Below, in pieces: positions 1 to 13,495 of a stretch of DNA of 64,000 bases (its first letter is position 1; each line of letters starts with the position of its first letter). A program made the translations under genes and the position numbers. This DNA is from Lycium barbarum (lineage: Eukaryota; Streptophyta; Magnoliopsida; Solanales; Solanaceae): NCBI RefSeq assembly GCF_019175385.1, contig NC_083347.1, forward strand, positions 122,396,124 to 122,460,123, read 5' to 3'. A model generated the notes under the pieces. The model saw only the letters and a list, made by a program, of their open reading frames with translations, was not told the DNA's origin and ran no database searches.

Positions 1-600
1 ACAAATATATTTTATAGTAAGTAATATTTTAGCACACGTTAGTATGTAATTAATTGAAGAAGGTCTTTTATTTAAATTTAGAAGCCCAAATTGTTTCTTT
101 CATTCAGCCAATATTAGCCCAAATCCAAACTCAATCAACCACCAACATTTTTTCGGACCAGCCCAAAACGACGCAGCCCACTTATTCTTTGACCCAACCG
201 ACCCATTTCGTCTAAACCTACCCGACCGGCCCATTTTTTTTAATTTGTTCAATCTAAACCTAAACGAAAACTCAGCGCCGCTTCTTTATCTTCTCCTTCC
301 CTCTCTCTCCTTGACGCGAATGGAAATTCACAGAGCTTCTTTCACCTCTCACAGACCATGCATGGTCATTTTGGGGAAGGAAATTAATGCTCGTCCTTCC
401 CCCTGTCAGGTTTCAACCGTTGTAAGTTGTTTTCTTCTTTCTTTTTCTGTTTTTGATCTGAAACCCATTAATGGGATTTGGCCATTTGCGAAGTTTGAAT
501 GCTCATTCGTGATTGGCCAGTCAATATTTGGGGGATTTTTCCCTCCATTTCCACAGGTCTCTCACTAAAACAAAGAGGGAATTTAGGGTTTCCGGAGTTC

Positions 601-608
601 TATATAAA
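601..608 (+). promoter_or_regulatory. TATA box of giant LTR copy 1
   Basis: TATATAAA lies in a context (TTCTATATAAAGAACCC) at the same relative place as TATA-like motifs in the other two copies (12602-12610 minus; 39765-39774 plus). It is the probable U3/R promoter. Short open frames nearby are not conserved between copies. Confidence 0.45.
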
Positions 609-890
609 GAACCCCCACCCCCAGTGTCGAGGAGAAGTGGGAGAATCTAGGTTGGACGTACTGAAAATTTTGATTAAAAAGCCTTAAAACTTAATCTTAT
701 TTTAATTAAAAAAATCCAGTTTCCAGTAGAATTTCTAAGGAGTTTAGTTTGATTTCTCAGTTCTAAATTCTTTCCCTTTTCATTGTGTTCGAGTATATTG
801 AGGGTCTTGGAAGGAATTTCACTTCCATTTCTCGGTGAGGGTTGTATTCGAAAGATCTGACGTCATTCGCGTTCGAGCATAAATCCGAGA

Positions 891-916
891 CCCCCCCCCC
901 CCCCCCCCCCCCCCCC
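891..916. repeat. Poly-C run of 26
   Basis: An uninterrupted run of 26 C lies inside giant LTR copy 1, just before the conserved GCTGCACC block. It is absent from copies 2 and 3, so it is a later expansion or a sequencing/assembly length artefact. Confidence 0.8.
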
Positions 917-3900
917 GCACCCCGTTCGCTGCACCCAAGAAAGGTCAGTGATTCCCCCTTTCTCTTTTATTTTCTGTTCTTTATGTTTCTTTAGTGGTTA
1001 CGTGTGATTAAAGTACGTTAATCATCTTAGTTTAATGGATGAGTCTATTTGCATGTTAGTATTAGTTAGGACTTAATCATTTCTCATGATAGTTTATTTA
1101 ATAAATTTTCTGAGTCAGTCCTGTTTGTATAGTTGAATATGTTTATGTCTTAGTTTAGTTTCGGCTTTATTGGTATTTATATGTTCATAAGAGTTCATGT
1201 GTGGATGATTATGTCAATAGTATTTGGTTTTTAATCTATTGGTACGCTTATAATTAGGGTCTGTTTTACTTAATTATATGGTACTTTTGGTTTAGGATAC
1301 ATTTCTGTGGATAGTTAAGCCTCTTCAATCCGATCTCATGTTAGTCTTAGCTTAGTTTTCTTAATATAAGTTGGTCTAGTTAATCTGTGTGTATGTAAAT
1401 GTTGTTGGTCATGGTAAATATATACAAGTCCTATCCATGTTAAAAGAGTAACTGATTGATTTTGAGCATGTTTTGGGGCTGTTATGTGCTATGATTAATC
1501 TATCTAGATGATTTGAAGGCATGATCACACTTGTTAGACTACATTTACGCATATAAACACATGTGATAGATCTGTTAATCCATTCTTATGTCTTGTATAT
1601 GTCCATTATTTGAATTGGAGTTAACATTGGTTTGTTTAGATTAGAATATGTTGTTGGATACGAATTCTTGCTGTTGCAAATCTGCTTAGATTAACCATAC
1701 TTGCCTTTAAATGGTTCTAGCCTGATCTAGCCTCAATAATCAGTCCTTTAAAGTTGAATCACTCTGTAGAGGTCAGCAATCCTTGTTGTTGATGTTTAAC
1801 TAGATTAAATGATAAGAAGAAAGTCATATGTGTGTGTATTTAGAGCATGCTTTAGTTAATACATTTCTGGGGAGATTAGTTGGTCATTATGGATTAAGCT
1901 TGAATCCTCCCCGATATTAGCCATGCCTGAGATTCATGGAAATCCCTTGGAACTTGTGCAACATCGGGAACACGGGGGCAAAAGCTTTCCAATATTGACC
2001 CTCTAAACATCCTTATGAATGTATGTACACGAAGTATACTCAAATATACATGATGTATATATAAGCCCTGTTTGTGTGCATGCTTGGTTTCTCCATGTCA
2101 TATAGCTTAGTGTTTATATGATCTGTTTTCTTTTAAGCTTTAATTAATTAGCTATGCGTCGATGTGTTTAGTTTAGGCCTTAAGTGTTAGTTGTGTTTTA
2201 TGTGTTTTTGAATGGGTTAGGCTGAGTTGATGGCTAGTTTGTGATGAAATTGAATCACGTAGAGTAAGTTTAAGAGTGATTAAGGTTTGTTGATCTAAAA
2301 TCTTGTAGTCTTGTATCCTTAAGCTAATTTAGCTATGACTTGGCAGCTCTTTTAGCTCAATGTGGTTACTATCTTAAAGATTATCCATGTCTGCCTATGT
2401 TTATGGAAGGTGATTTACAAGTATGAATCTGTTTTTTTGGATAAGTCTAAACTTGAAGAAAGATGGTTTGTGTCGGAATATGTCCACTGTGGATGTCATT
2501 TAAGGGTATCGAAAGCATGCTAAGCTTGAACCTTGAGTTTAAATGATATTGACGTGAGGTTGAAAGTTAGAAGGTCTGCGTACTTGTAGGTTTATCTAGT
2601 CTCTAAATGCTGGTTGTAAAATCATGTTGGCTAGGTTATAAAACTGGTATGAATATAGCATGTATACTCATGAATATGCTCCCCTGTTTAATATGAAATG
2701 TTGTGTTTAATTGCAATGTATATGGGGAAGGTATATCAAATATACGACCCGTATATACCTAGTGTATATTGGGCTGCATGTTAGGTATATCACCTGTATA
2801 TCATCTTGAACAATCATTGTTTGGGTCATGAGACCATTTTTATTTGCAAAAAATGCTGGTGTGCTTCTATAAAATCTATTTGCGCCTGTCCGTGATTCAT
2901 TTGATGAAGTTGGGCCTGTTTCGTGTCAAGAACTGGACTATATTTGGGCCTGACTCTTTGCTTCTTTCTTTAGCGTCAAATTTGACCTGTCTTCCTTGTT
3001 TGTTTGACCATGATTATTGAATTGGGTTTCCCCCTTTAGTGTTGTTTTTGGCTGGGCTGATATCCTCTTGTCCCTCAATCGTTTGGGCTTGCTTTCTCAT
3101 CTCTTTAAGTTCTCCTTTTTTCGTTGCATAAATAGATATAGCCCTTGTGCATGTTGTATACGTAATTCATGCGTGTGTATACTTAGTATTGAATGAGTGT
3201 CGATGCTTTCTAACCACAATTTATACTATGTTAGTTGTCGATCATAAAATCTTGCATATTATAAAATCATGTCACCGCTCTAATTCTTTTTCTTTTCTTT
3301 TCTTCTTTTGCATGACATCCGGAGTTGCGAGGAGTCTCAAATGAGACTCAATTTCGCTGTTAGATCAAATGATTTCATCGCTCCACTCTGCGTTTTCTTG
3401 CTTACTAAGCTTGGCTGAATTAATTCCAATGACGATCGGATTAAATCTCTCTCTATTTGGGTCTCTCATTCTCCCCTCGGAAAGCAACCAGGGTAGAAGC
3501 AATATAAAGAGGGGAGATGACGAGAAAGAGTGCTACATTTTTAGCACATCTCACGTTTGTTTAATTTATTTATGTTCGTATGTGATTACTTAGCTATCTT
3601 AGAATACTCAATTTAGTGGGGCTAATTGGGACGTTATTCTGATATAATAATGGAAAGGTTTTAATTCATTTCATGAAGCATTATAGTATATCTTGGAAAG
3701 GAAAACGGACGCTATTCCGATATAATAACGGAAATGTTTTAATTCATTTTACTAAGTATTTTAGTATATCTTTAAAAGAAAACGAGCGTTATTTCTATAT
3801 AATAATGGAAATATTTGAGTACATCTTTGAAAAAGAAAAAATAACTTTTCAATGTTTTGAAGTCTACATTTTCGCCAAATGCCCAATTTAACCGAAAAAG

Positions 3901-4656
3901 AGAATCTACTTATAAAGTTACTTTTCAAATTTATACTAGCTATTTATCTATATAGTCTGGTCATTCAATATATTTTTAAGTCGTTAAAATCAATCGATAC
4001 CTAGCCATTAAGTTATTTTGTATGTTTATAAACCTTGCATTATCCCATGTTTTCTTTAGTTTAACTTGTAACTAAAGTCTTTTTTCTATAAATTACTACC
4101 TTATTTAATTTAAATAGCAGTCTTGTATTTTCCATTTTGAAATCTTGATAATATTTACAAGTTGTTTTCCTAAAAATTTAAAATGCTATATTTGTATTTT
4201 TTAGTCTTAATTAAATAACCTAAGTTTGACCGGTTAACCGTGTTTAAGCGGATCTTAAAGGATGCCTTACCCCTTCCCTTTAGGATAATTAAGAACCCTT
4301 ACCTAGAATCACATTAATTAAGCAGACCATTAATGGAGGCTTAGTTTAGCTTTACCTTAGTTAATAATTAGGTGTCCTAATTCACCATTAAAATAATTAG
4401 GTGGCGACTCCTTAAGTTAAACAATTTGGGAATCACCAATATGTTGTACTCCGATTTGACCCGTTTAAAATGGGGTATAACAATGTTAACTATTCCAGAA
4501 CAAGACATATACAGATTTATGTTGTGTTTTTTGCTCTACATATCATTTGTGAATGACATCTAATTATCTTCTGATAAATTACATCAAACACCCCTTTAAT
4601 ATGATTCAGATATAGATACATTCCTTATAATCTAAAAGTAAACACTTATATCCTAT

Positions 4657-4729
4657 GTTGCTCGGACATTTTTGAAAGATCCGCCATGGGTGCGGTATAT
4701 TTTTTCGAGAATCCGAGCAACATCGCTTA
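4657..4729. repeat. TTGCTCGGA foldback MITE in NPF copy 1
   Basis: Palindromic element with TGTTGCTCGGA at the left and TCCGAGCAACAT at the right, around a GATCCG…GGGTGCGG core. The matching position in the intact gene (57959-58079) holds a longer version, so the insertion predates the gene duplication. Related copies lie at 15190-15313, 54147-54262, 58678-58797 and 59645-59768. Confidence 0.6.
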
Positions 4730-5146
4730 TACCCTTATATTATGGAAATGTTACACTGATGAATCCCCACTAATTGACAGGGATTAGGACTGCTAACATT
4801 TCAAGCTCACTTTCCCAAATACAAGCCACAAATTTGCAACATTCTTGATCCAACTTCAACATGTGAGAAAGTTTTGATGGAAAAAATGCAGTCCTTTTAT
4901 TTATTGCTCTTTATTTAGTAGCACTTGGCTCAGCAGGAGTTCAAGCAGCATTGCCTTCACATGGTTCTGATCAATTTGATGAAAAAGACAAGAAAGAAGC
5001 AATTCAAATGTCAAGTTAGTATCTTCAATTGGTTGTTATTAGCAATATGCATTGGTGGTTCAATTAGTACAACATTTATTGTGTGGATTCAAGAACATAG
5101 AGGATAGAATTGGGGATTTTTTGTGAGCACATTGGCTATGTTGTTT

Positions 5147-5151
5147 GGTGT
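5147..5151. repeat. Left target-site duplication of the Copia element
   Basis: GGTGT here and GGTGC at 15010-15014 flank the element. The uninterrupted paralogue reads TTTGGTGCAATAAT at this spot, which proves the insertion point in exon 4. Confidence 0.85.
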
Positions 5152-5462
5152 TGTTAGCGCGGAAACAATAAAAGCACAGTAATTAACGTGGTTCGGATCG
5201 ATGTGATCCTAGTCCACGGAGAACGGCCGACACTTTTATTAATATCAAGGGAGAAAGTAAGTTACAAGATTCAATACTCTTAGGTTCTATGTTCTGTCCT
5301 AAATAAATCCTAGCTAGCATGTATTTATACTACTAGGTCTCATCCTTTCCTAGAAAGGATCTAAATCCCAATAACACTCGAAAACTAACAAAGAAAAAAG
5401 TTTCCTTTTATTTCTTTCCGCTTTTGAGTAGGAATTGGTTCGAATATCTTCTCAACTTCACA
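5152..5462 (-). repeat. Copia LTR (3' LTR in element sense)
   Basis: 311 bases, starting TGTTAGCGCGG and ending CTTCACA. It aligns end to end with 14699-15009 with substitutions only. Confidence 0.93.
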
Positions 5463-5473
5463 ATGTCCACCTT
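5463..5473 (-). other. Copia polypurine tract
   Basis: On the minus strand AAGGTGGACAT directly abuts the LTR, the usual position and sequence type for plus-strand priming in Copia elements. Confidence 0.7.
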
Positions 5474-8151
5474 GAGATGAATTTCAAGCTTCCATATGAA
5501 CGTCATTCAGTCCAATGTCTAAGCCTATGTGAGCTTATAACTCCGCATAGGAAACAAGAGACACTAACCGAAACCTAAGAGACACTAACCTAAACCTTGT
5601 ACATACTAGTAGCTCTACCTTGCCCTGCCGTTCTCCATCCCGATGCATCAATTGATGCGAACTCCTGCCAAATACATACAATGACTGAACTATACTAGAG
5701 GAACCACCTTGGTCAACATATCTGTTGTGTTGTCCTTTGTGTCAACCTTCAAGACCTTAATTGTGCCTTGTTCAACAACATCACGAATAAAATGGAATCT
5801 GATAGCAACGTGTTTGGTGCGATCATGAAATCTCTGATTTTTTATCAAGTGAATAGCACTCTGGAAATCACATTTTAGAGTTGGTTCATGTTGAACCCTA
5901 CTGAATTCTGATTCCAAACCTTTTAACTATATAGGCTCTTTTACTGCTTCTGCTAATGCCATGTATTCAGCTTCTGTTGTGGACAAAGTAACTATAGACT
6001 GGAGAGTTGCCTTCCAACTTATGGAACTACCTGCAAGAGTAAAGATATAGGCCGTTGTTGATCTCCTTCTATCAAGATCACCTACAAAATCAGAATCCAC
6101 ATAACCAAAGGCCGAGAAGCCTTCATTTCTCATCCTACAAAAAGTTAGACCAACATTCGAAGAACTTGTAAGATATCTCAATATCCACTTAATTGCTTCC
6201 CAATATGTCTTACTCGGATTAGACATAAATCGACTTACCACACTCATTGCTTGAGCAATATCAGGCCGAGTGCAAACCATAGCATACACAATGCTACCAA
6301 CTGCACTAGAATAAGGAACTTTTGACATGTACTCTACCTCTTCCTTTGATTGCGATGCCATCAAAGAAGAAAGTCTGAAATGTTGTGCTAACGGTAGAGT
6401 AACGGGTTTACATTTATTCATGCCAAATCGCTAAATTACCTTCTCAAGATACTTCTTCTGTGAGAGATGTACCTTACCGTTCTTCCTGTGAATCTCCATT
6501 CCAAGGATTTTCTTAGCTTCATTTAAATCTTTCATGTCAAACTCTTTACTTAGCAGTTTCTTCAAATCATTTATCTTCGTCGTACTATTAGCAGCAATAA
6601 GCATAACATCAACATATAACAGTAAATAAATATTTGAATTACCAGATACCGTCATATGATACACGCAACTATCAAATGCACTTCTCGAGAAACCTTTAGT
6701 AATCATGAACGTATAAAATCTCTTGTACCACTGTCATGGTGACTGTTTCAAACCATACAAAGATTTCTTCAATTGGCAAACCTAGTCTTCTTTTCCTTCA
6801 ATAAGGAAACCCTTGGGCTGATTCATGAAGATCACCTCTTCAACTTCACCATATAAGAATGCAGTCTTGACATCAAGCTGATGAAGCTTCAAGTCATAAT
6901 GGGCAACCAAAGCTAGGAACAAACGAATTGAGCTATGCTTCACGACTGGTAAAAATCTCATTGCAGTCGATTCCCTCCTTCTGACAAAAGCCATTAGCAA
7001 CCAATCTTACTTTGTAAGTAGCATCTTCTACACTCGGAATGCCATCCTTTTTTCTGAAGAACCATTTGCAACCAACAGTTCTCTTCTCCTTTAATAGACT
7101 CACCAAATACTATGTATGGTTCTTGTGTAGAGACTCCATCTCTTCGGTCATGGCTAAACACTATTGATCAGCTTCACCACACATAGTAGCTTCTTTATAG
7201 CTTGAGGGTTCCAGATCCTTTATTTTTTCCTTGGCAGTAGCTAATGCATAGACCAAACATTAGCTTGCGAAGGCTGAGGATAATATTTTGGATAGGCTTC
7301 GGAGTTCGTTTGTCCCTTCTAGTAGCTGTACTGTATGGTTCACCTTCAGGAACTACTGTGTGAGCTTTTTCATTATCTGACTCCACCTGAGTCTCTTGAT
7401 CCTCCTGCTCGTGAGTTTCATATTTTCCTCTACCGTTTCTATTGTAAGAACTTTCTGTCCTGCAAACTCAGTAGAAGTCTTTCCAGGATCAACCATAGAG
7501 GTCTCATCAAAAGTAACATCTCTACTGATTACAAACTTAAGAGCATCTAAACTTCATATTCTATATCCTTTTACCCCTTCAGCATATCCTATAAATAAAC
7601 CTTTTTGAGCTCTAGGTTCTAGTTTTCCATCACTTACATGATACTATATGGGACATCCAAAGACTATTAAGTACGAGTAATCAGAAGGTTTACCTGACCA
7701 TACCTCATTTGGAGTTTTGAAGTTAATCGCCGACGCTGGAGAACGATTAGTAACATAACAAGCAGTATTTACTGCTTCCGCCCAGAACTCCTTAGGCACC
7801 TTGGTATTAGAGAGTATACATCGTGCTTTCTCAAAAAGAGTGTGGTTCATCCTTTCAGCTACTCCATTCTGTTGTGATGTATGCCTAACAGTTCTATGTC
7901 TTAATACACCATGAATCTTGCAAAAATTGTCAAACTCTTCATTGCAAAACACCGAGCCATTATCTGTTCGAAGACACTCAATCTTTCTGCCACACTATTT
8001 TTCAATTAATGTCTTCCATTTTTTGAAATTCTTAAAGAAATCACTTTTAGCCTTTAAGAAGTATACCCAATCCTTGCGCGAAAAATCATCAATGAAAGTA
8101 AGAAGATACCTCTTTCCACCTTTGGATGGAACCTGAGATAGACCTCATAAA

Positions 8152-8177
8152 TATGAATGAATGAATGAATGAATGTA
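8152..8177. repeat. (GAAT)n microsatellite inside the Copia integrase
   Basis: Six consecutive GAAT units lie within the coding region between the zinc-finger and core parts of integrase. They probably expanded after the element died. Confidence 0.85.
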
Positions 8178-8437
8178 GTCAAGTACCCCTTCGATTTTTT
8201 GCTTGGCTGTGCTAAAGCTGACCCGTTTCTGCTTTCCAAGGACACAAAGCTCACAAAAATCAAGTGTACTAATTTTCTCACCTTTCAAAAGGTTTCGGTT
8301 GCTCAAAATTGCCAACCCCCTCTCGCTCATGTGACCTAATCTCATATCCCACATCTTAGCGTTGTCATCATCTGATAACTGTGAGGTTGCAGCATTCGCA
8401 GTACCTAAAATGGTGCTGCCCATAAGTACATAAAGAC

Positions 8438-8442
8438 CACCC
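8438..8442. repeat. Target-site duplication CACCC of giant LTR copy 2 (left)
   Basis: CACCC at 8438-8442 is repeated exactly at 13496-13500. The 5-base length fits LTR-retrotransposon integration. Confidence 0.9.
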
Positions 8443-9150
8443 TGTCGCACCCCATTTTAACCGGGGTTAATTTAGGAGTATGACGTATTGGTGATTCCTA
8501 TATGTTTGTTTTAAGGAGTCGCCACCTAATTAATTTAACGGTGAATTAGGACACCTAGAGGTTAACTAAAGCAAAATTAAAACTAAACCTCAATTAATAG
8601 TCTGCTTAACCAGTGTGATTCTAGGTAAGGGCTCTATATTATCCTAAAGGGAAGGGGTTAGGCATCCTTTAGAATCCGTTAACTTACGGTTATCCGACCA
8701 AATTTAGGTTAATTAATTGAGAGTAAATAAAATGCTTAAATTTTAGAAAATGATTTTTAGATATTGCTAAAGTTTTGAAAGAAAATAATGTTAGTTAAAA
8801 TAAGATTTATAGAAAATATAATAATTTGTATAACAGAGACTTTGAATGCCATTTTTTGAAAATACGATTTATGAATGTGGTTAAGGTTTTAGACGAAAGT
8901 ATAATAGTGTTGTTTAAAATAATACTCGTAGAAAAACATAATAACGTGTGTAAGTGAAGATTCTAAAAATTTAAATGGGACTTGAAAATATTGATGAAGC
9001 CTTAAATAAAAGATAATATTTTAATAAGATTTATAGGAAATGTGATAATTTGCATGAAATAAAACTTATAAGCATTGTTAAGATAAAAAAATGTCATTTA
9101 AAGAAGACTTATAAATGTGGCTAAACTTTAAAATAAAATGCTGTTTAATA

Positions 9151-9281
9151 TAAGATTTGTATAAAATATGATAATTTGCCCATAAATAATAGCTGAGATT
9201 TGTATAAAATATGATAATTTGCCCATAAATAATAGCTGAGATTTGTATAAAATATGATAATTTGCCCATAAATAATAGCTG
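9151..9281. repeat. 43-bp tandem repeat, three copies
   Basis: The unit beginning AGATTTGTATAAAATATGAT occurs at 9153, 9196 and 9239 with a regular 43-base period and almost no change between units. This implies a recent local duplication within giant LTR copy 2. Confidence 0.9.
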
Positions 9282-12200
9282 TTGAGAAGAGATTTGACAG
9301 TTTGAAACTTTGAATAAATCGTATTATTTGATTATAGCGATGTAGAAAAATCTAAGCTTATAAATAGGATTCAAAAGAAAGTGAGTTTTCTTTACCATCT
9401 CTTATTAACGATGATAACTACGCTTAGCTGAAAATATGCGTGATTGATTCAAACTTAAAAGGGTTATTTATGAAATATGCTTGAATTTATATTTGCGTAT
9501 TAGTGGTGTTTTGAAATTAATATAACAAGAAATAAAATATGATTCCTTTAAAAAAAAATAAAAAAAATATTAATTTATACTATCAATTATTCTAGAAGTA
9601 AATATTATAGATTCTATAAATAACTTTAATGTGAAAAGAAGAAAATGAAAATTATGGGATTAATTATTAGTCTTCTTTAAACTAACTACCCATTACTAAA
9701 CTAAATCTATTAACTCATTAAGGTTTATATAAACTAAATAAAAACAAACAAACGGTTAGTATACAAATTAAATGCACAAAATAAATAAAGGAGAGATAAT
9801 TTAAAATGGGCTCAGCCCATATTTTAAGAAGGGCTGCTGTTAAATGGGTCCGGCCTATTTGGGCCACTGCTGGAAACTGTTTACTATTGGGCTTCGGCCC
9901 AGCAGATTTCTTTTATGTGTTGCTGCGGATCCGTGGCTGCTGTTGGGCTTAGCCCAGAATATTTTATCCGCTGTAGGTGTAGATTGACCCGAGAGGAGAT
10001 AATGTTGGGCCTTGACCCAACACCGAGTGCGGAAAAGGAGACAAGTCCCTCGAACTCGTATGCGATGGTCATGCAAAAAATGAGAAGGAAAAGGAAAATG
10101 GAGGTTAGAGGGTATCTTCATTTAATAACTAATTCGTCATGAATTTAAAGGGAGAGCACTTGGACATGATCACACATATTAGCGTATATATCAAGTATAA
10201 CATAGTGGTATCTGCTGTATTGCATAAAGAAAATCAAGAAAGAACAAGCAGATAGGAAAAGAAAAGTCCAAATACACTTAAAGACAAGTAGAATGCAAAT
10301 GATGGTAGAGAAAAGCCGAAAACAGTGATTAAGAATGTAGCATTAAAGGACCAGCCCGGTTCGACACATATCAATTCCATCTTATCAAGAATAGTACCAT
10401 ACACTATGGGTATACACAATATACAACCTCATATACATTAGAGTACATATAAAGTATATATATCGTGCATATCTGATGTTTACTTAATCGTGACAATGCC
10501 AAACAAGAAGAAGAAGGGAGGGGGAGAGGCAGTGTAGGCAGCAGAACACATCACTCATTTTTTAAGTAGCCTTAAACGTACATGTATACATACATTTACA
10601 GAAGATATATATAAATACACTCAGCATATTTACTCCTTAAAAAAATGCTATGATATTCATGAAATAAAGGGGCCAAACATACAGAAGCAACTCAAATTCC
10701 TCATTCAACTTTAGACAACATGGAAAGAATACAGAGGTTCTCATGAGCCATATAAACACATTGGCATACATTTAAAGCTCAACATTGCAAACATATCATT
10801 CAAAAAAAAGGAATTACCGGGTTCAAAGACTGATCTATGCTTTTCATTCTTGAACGCAAGGGAATAATCCCAAACTAATATCACCAACATTGAAGGAAAA
10901 ATGACATCATATCATATGTTCACAAGTACACACTCTAACACAGATCAAACTTAGGTTTAAACAAACAACATACATTCATGATAATAAACTTTCTCGGGCT
11001 TTAAACCAACAGCAGTAATTAGCATGATGTTATTTACCCTAACGCATAACATTTAGGCTATCGTTCGTATTTAAGATACACAGAGAACCAACTTAACATG
11101 TTTTCTAAACCAAAGACATCATATAACTGAATGAAACAGACCTTAATTATAAGCATGCCAACAAGTCAGAAACTGAAACGTTATTAACATGATCATCCAC
11201 GCATGAGCTTGTATGAATATATGAATGCTATTAAAACTGAAACTAAAATAAATGAACATATAAGTACTATTGACCACTAAACTGAAACTGAACTAATTAA
11301 TCATAAACACATATAAATGTTGCTAAGCTACCCAAACTGAAACTAACAGTTAACACAGCAGACATATATGAACGCATAAGTGTTATTAAACCACTAAGAG
11401 CTGAAAATCAAACCCAACAGCAAACAAGCCACAACAAACTAAGGCACAGAACTGGATTTTTGTTCATTTAAGGAAACGCATTCTGAAATCCTTAGATATT
11501 AAAGCCAATAGCAAATTAACCATTTTAGACAGAGTCATTAAAGAGCATACAATGTCTTGATCGGTTTGACAAACCAAATCACTTATCCTTTGATCTTTAT
11601 GAACATAATTTAGATCCAAGCAAACTTATACAAAACTGGTATGCAGCTTATCATAAAGGTTTAACATACAACAAATTTTAAACTTCCTAAAGCCAAATAT
11701 CTCCTTGAAATGCTGTAAAAAATATTGACATATACATACTTAGAGGTGAGTTTATACTACCAAAAAAACTAAACAGCCACTTATAAAGTCCCACAGAGAT
11801 CTGATAAGATATCCAACATGCTACATAAGTATCTTAGAAATTCTGACCAAACAAGATATCCCAGCTAGCAAAATATAATCACACTGATCATTTGCACAAG
11901 TAACCCAATGTCTAATAGAGAGTAAGCCACTAGGAGAATAGAAATGACTTGCTCTTTGCAATTCACATGAGCTCATACGAATCCAAACAGGGCCATATGC
12001 AAGTTGATTTTAACCCATTGGATTAACTAAACATGCAGCTAGATTCAGGTAATCTAAGACCAAACATGTACTTAATAGGATTTAAGGCTAATAACATCTA
12101 ACCCATGCCACATAGTAACTAAATTAAACAGCAACTTAAAACATGTTTAACCATAAAACATACCAACCGAATACGTAATCAATTACAAATAATCAAAGAA

Positions 12201-12601
12201 ATCGAACAAAAATGCAAAAATAAAGGAAAGGGGAATCACTGACCTTCTTCAGGTGCAGCGAAATGAGGCGAAGGTTTCGATATCTACCTCGAAGACTACT
12301 GAACCAGAGCTCGCGATACTTGAATTCACAGCACAAACAAAGCAGACAAAAACAGGAAAAACAAACAAATATCCTAATATTTTGGACTCGATTTTTTGAA
12401 TTATTTAAACCACTACAAATTCGATATTTTGGAAAACTTTAGGATGACTCAGAACTCTTTATTTCAGAAGGGTTTCAGATGATCCCAGAACTGTTTCAGA
12501 ACTTTAACTTTTCAGGGGGTTTTTCTCGCGATTTGAAAGCTTCGATTCTTGGGGGGTTTCCTCCATCCAAAAAATCCTCCCTAACCGAATATACTCCACC
12601 A

Positions 12602-12610
12602 CTATTTATA
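12602..12610 (-). promoter_or_regulatory. TATA box of giant LTR copy 2
   Basis: On the minus strand the context is CCTATAAATAGTGG, about 890 bases into the element. It corresponds to the motifs in copies 1 and 3. Confidence 0.45.
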
Positions 12611-12619
12611 GGATTTTTA

Positions 12620-12820
12620 TGCTGAAGAAAGAGAGAGAGAGAGAGGAGCGGGGGTAGAGGAAGTGGAGGTGACAGAGGAGCGTGGGGGACAGAAAAAAGT
12701 GGGGAACATGAGCGTAGGAGAGACAATCGGAAGTGGGGGGAGCGGCGTGGTTGGAGAGGAGAGAAGAGAGAGGAAGGAGCGAAAAGAGAGAAAGGGGAGG
12801 GGGCGGCTAAGGAGAAGAGG
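12620..12820. repeat. GA-rich low-complexity tract
   Basis: About 200 bases of purine-rich sequence on the plus strand (GAGAGAGAGAGGAGCGG type) lie just downstream of the LTR TATA box in element sense. It becomes a CT-rich leader in the transcript. Confidence 0.75.
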
Positions 12821-13235
12821 AAAAGAACCCTAGGGGTTTTTTTGTTGAAGAGGGAATTGGACCGGTCCGGACGGGTAATGGGTATGGGCTGGTTTAATGT
12901 TTAAAATCTTGGGCTGGGGTGAATTAAAATGGGCTGGTAAATTAGAATGATGCCAGGTAAATTAAAATGTGGACTGGTTTTGTGAATTGGTCCGAAAATA
13001 GTATGAGTTGATAGAGCTACTACATTTAAATAAAAGACCTATTTAAATAACTTGTGTTAAAATATTATTTAATATAAAATATGCAATTATTAGTGCTCAG
13101 ATAAGAAATGGCGTTGTAATAGCCGTGCAATAATATTTCAAAAATCCGCAGTAAATAGAAAACTATTATCTAATTATGCAAAGATGAATGCGATGCATGT
13201 GCGTAAGCTGGCAAAAAATGCCGGAACGATAAAAA

Positions 13236-13277
13236 ATTGTGAATAATAATAAGAAGAAGAATTATAATAATAGTAAT

Positions 13278-13315
<38 letters not shown>

Positions 13316-13345
13316 TAATAATAATGATAATAATAATAATAATAG
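13236..13345. repeat. (AAT)n microsatellite
   Basis: An imperfect AAT/ATA array lies near the start of giant LTR copy 2. The long isoleucine-rich reading frame across it on the minus strand is an artefact of the repeat. Confidence 0.9.
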
Positions 13346-13495
13346 TAACTGTAATAGAATAATAAAAGGTGGGTATTAATAAGAGGCTAGTAATTATAGT
13401 AAAATATAATATATATATATTTTTTAATTTTCCAAAAATATTAGACGCGTAAAGAGGTATTTCGGAGGAGAGGCGGGACAAAATTGGGTGTCAAC

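Larger units (their letters stand above)
1..4482 (+). mobile_element. Giant solo-LTR-like element, copy 1 (left end outside window)
   Basis: The right end (…GGGGTATAACA at 4472-4482) abuts NPF intron sequence. In the intact paralogue the same intron runs unbroken into ATGTTAACTATTCC (57788), so the insertion point is exact. The last 280 bases, including the motif GTGGCGACTCC near 4403, match the ends of the copies at 8443-13495 (inverted) and 38931-43668. A conserved GCTGCACC…AGGTCAGTG block near 930-950 recurs in copy 2. No coding capacity, primer site or second LTR is visible, so I read it as a solo LTR. Length and termini suggest an Ogre/Tat-type Ty3/gypsy LTR, but that lineage call is inference. 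By comparison with copy 2, about 0.3 kb of the left end is missing from the window. Confidence 0.7.
5690..8442 (-). pseudogene. Copia pol remnant: integrase, reverse transcriptase, RNase H
   Basis: Minus-strand open stretches give, in order: GAG-pre-integrase zinc-finger region (8442-8145, with WDMRLGHMSERG and CELCVLGKQ); integrase core (7952-7644, with RTVRHTSQQNGVAERMN); reverse transcriptase (7000-6782, with LKLHQLDVKTAFLYGEVEE; and 6706-6431, with LLLYVDVMLIA at the usual YVDD site); and RNase H (6421-5927, with VDSDFVGD and STTEAEYMALAEA; tail to 5690 with DMLTKVV). At least four breaks separate these pieces. In the catalytic YVDD the second Asp is replaced (YVDV). The integrase is further disturbed by a GAAT microsatellite. 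The giant LTR at 8443 cuts it off from gag. Confidence 0.93.
8443..13495 (-). mobile_element. Giant solo-LTR-like element, copy 2, nested in Copia
   Basis: 5053 bases beginning (element sense, from the right) TGTTGACACCC and ending GGGGTGCGACA, flanked by the exact duplication CACCC. It separates Copia gag/protease from integrase. The end region (8443-8720) is the reverse complement of 4206-4482. A TATA motif sits about 890 bases from its start, as expected for a U3 promoter. No gag-pol, second LTR, primer site or polypurine tract is present. It is therefore a solo LTR, or a non-coding large derivative. An Ogre/Tat origin is inferred from size and termini. Confidence 0.85.

Noticed and set aside
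245..687. Two overlapping plus-strand frames in giant LTR copy 1
   Set aside because: Not conserved in copies 2 and 3; they lie in the LTR promoter/leader region.
7335..7608. Plus-strand frames of about 70 codons
   Set aside because: Antisense shadows of the Copia pol region.
9855..10142. Overlapping frames on both strands with balanced composition
   Set aside because: Inside giant LTR copy 2, built on repeated TTGGGC(C/T)(T/C) motifs; no conserved match in copies 1 and 3.
13170..13481. 103-codon isoleucine-rich minus-strand frame
   Set aside because: Produced by the (AAT)n microsatellite, with no conserved protein content.
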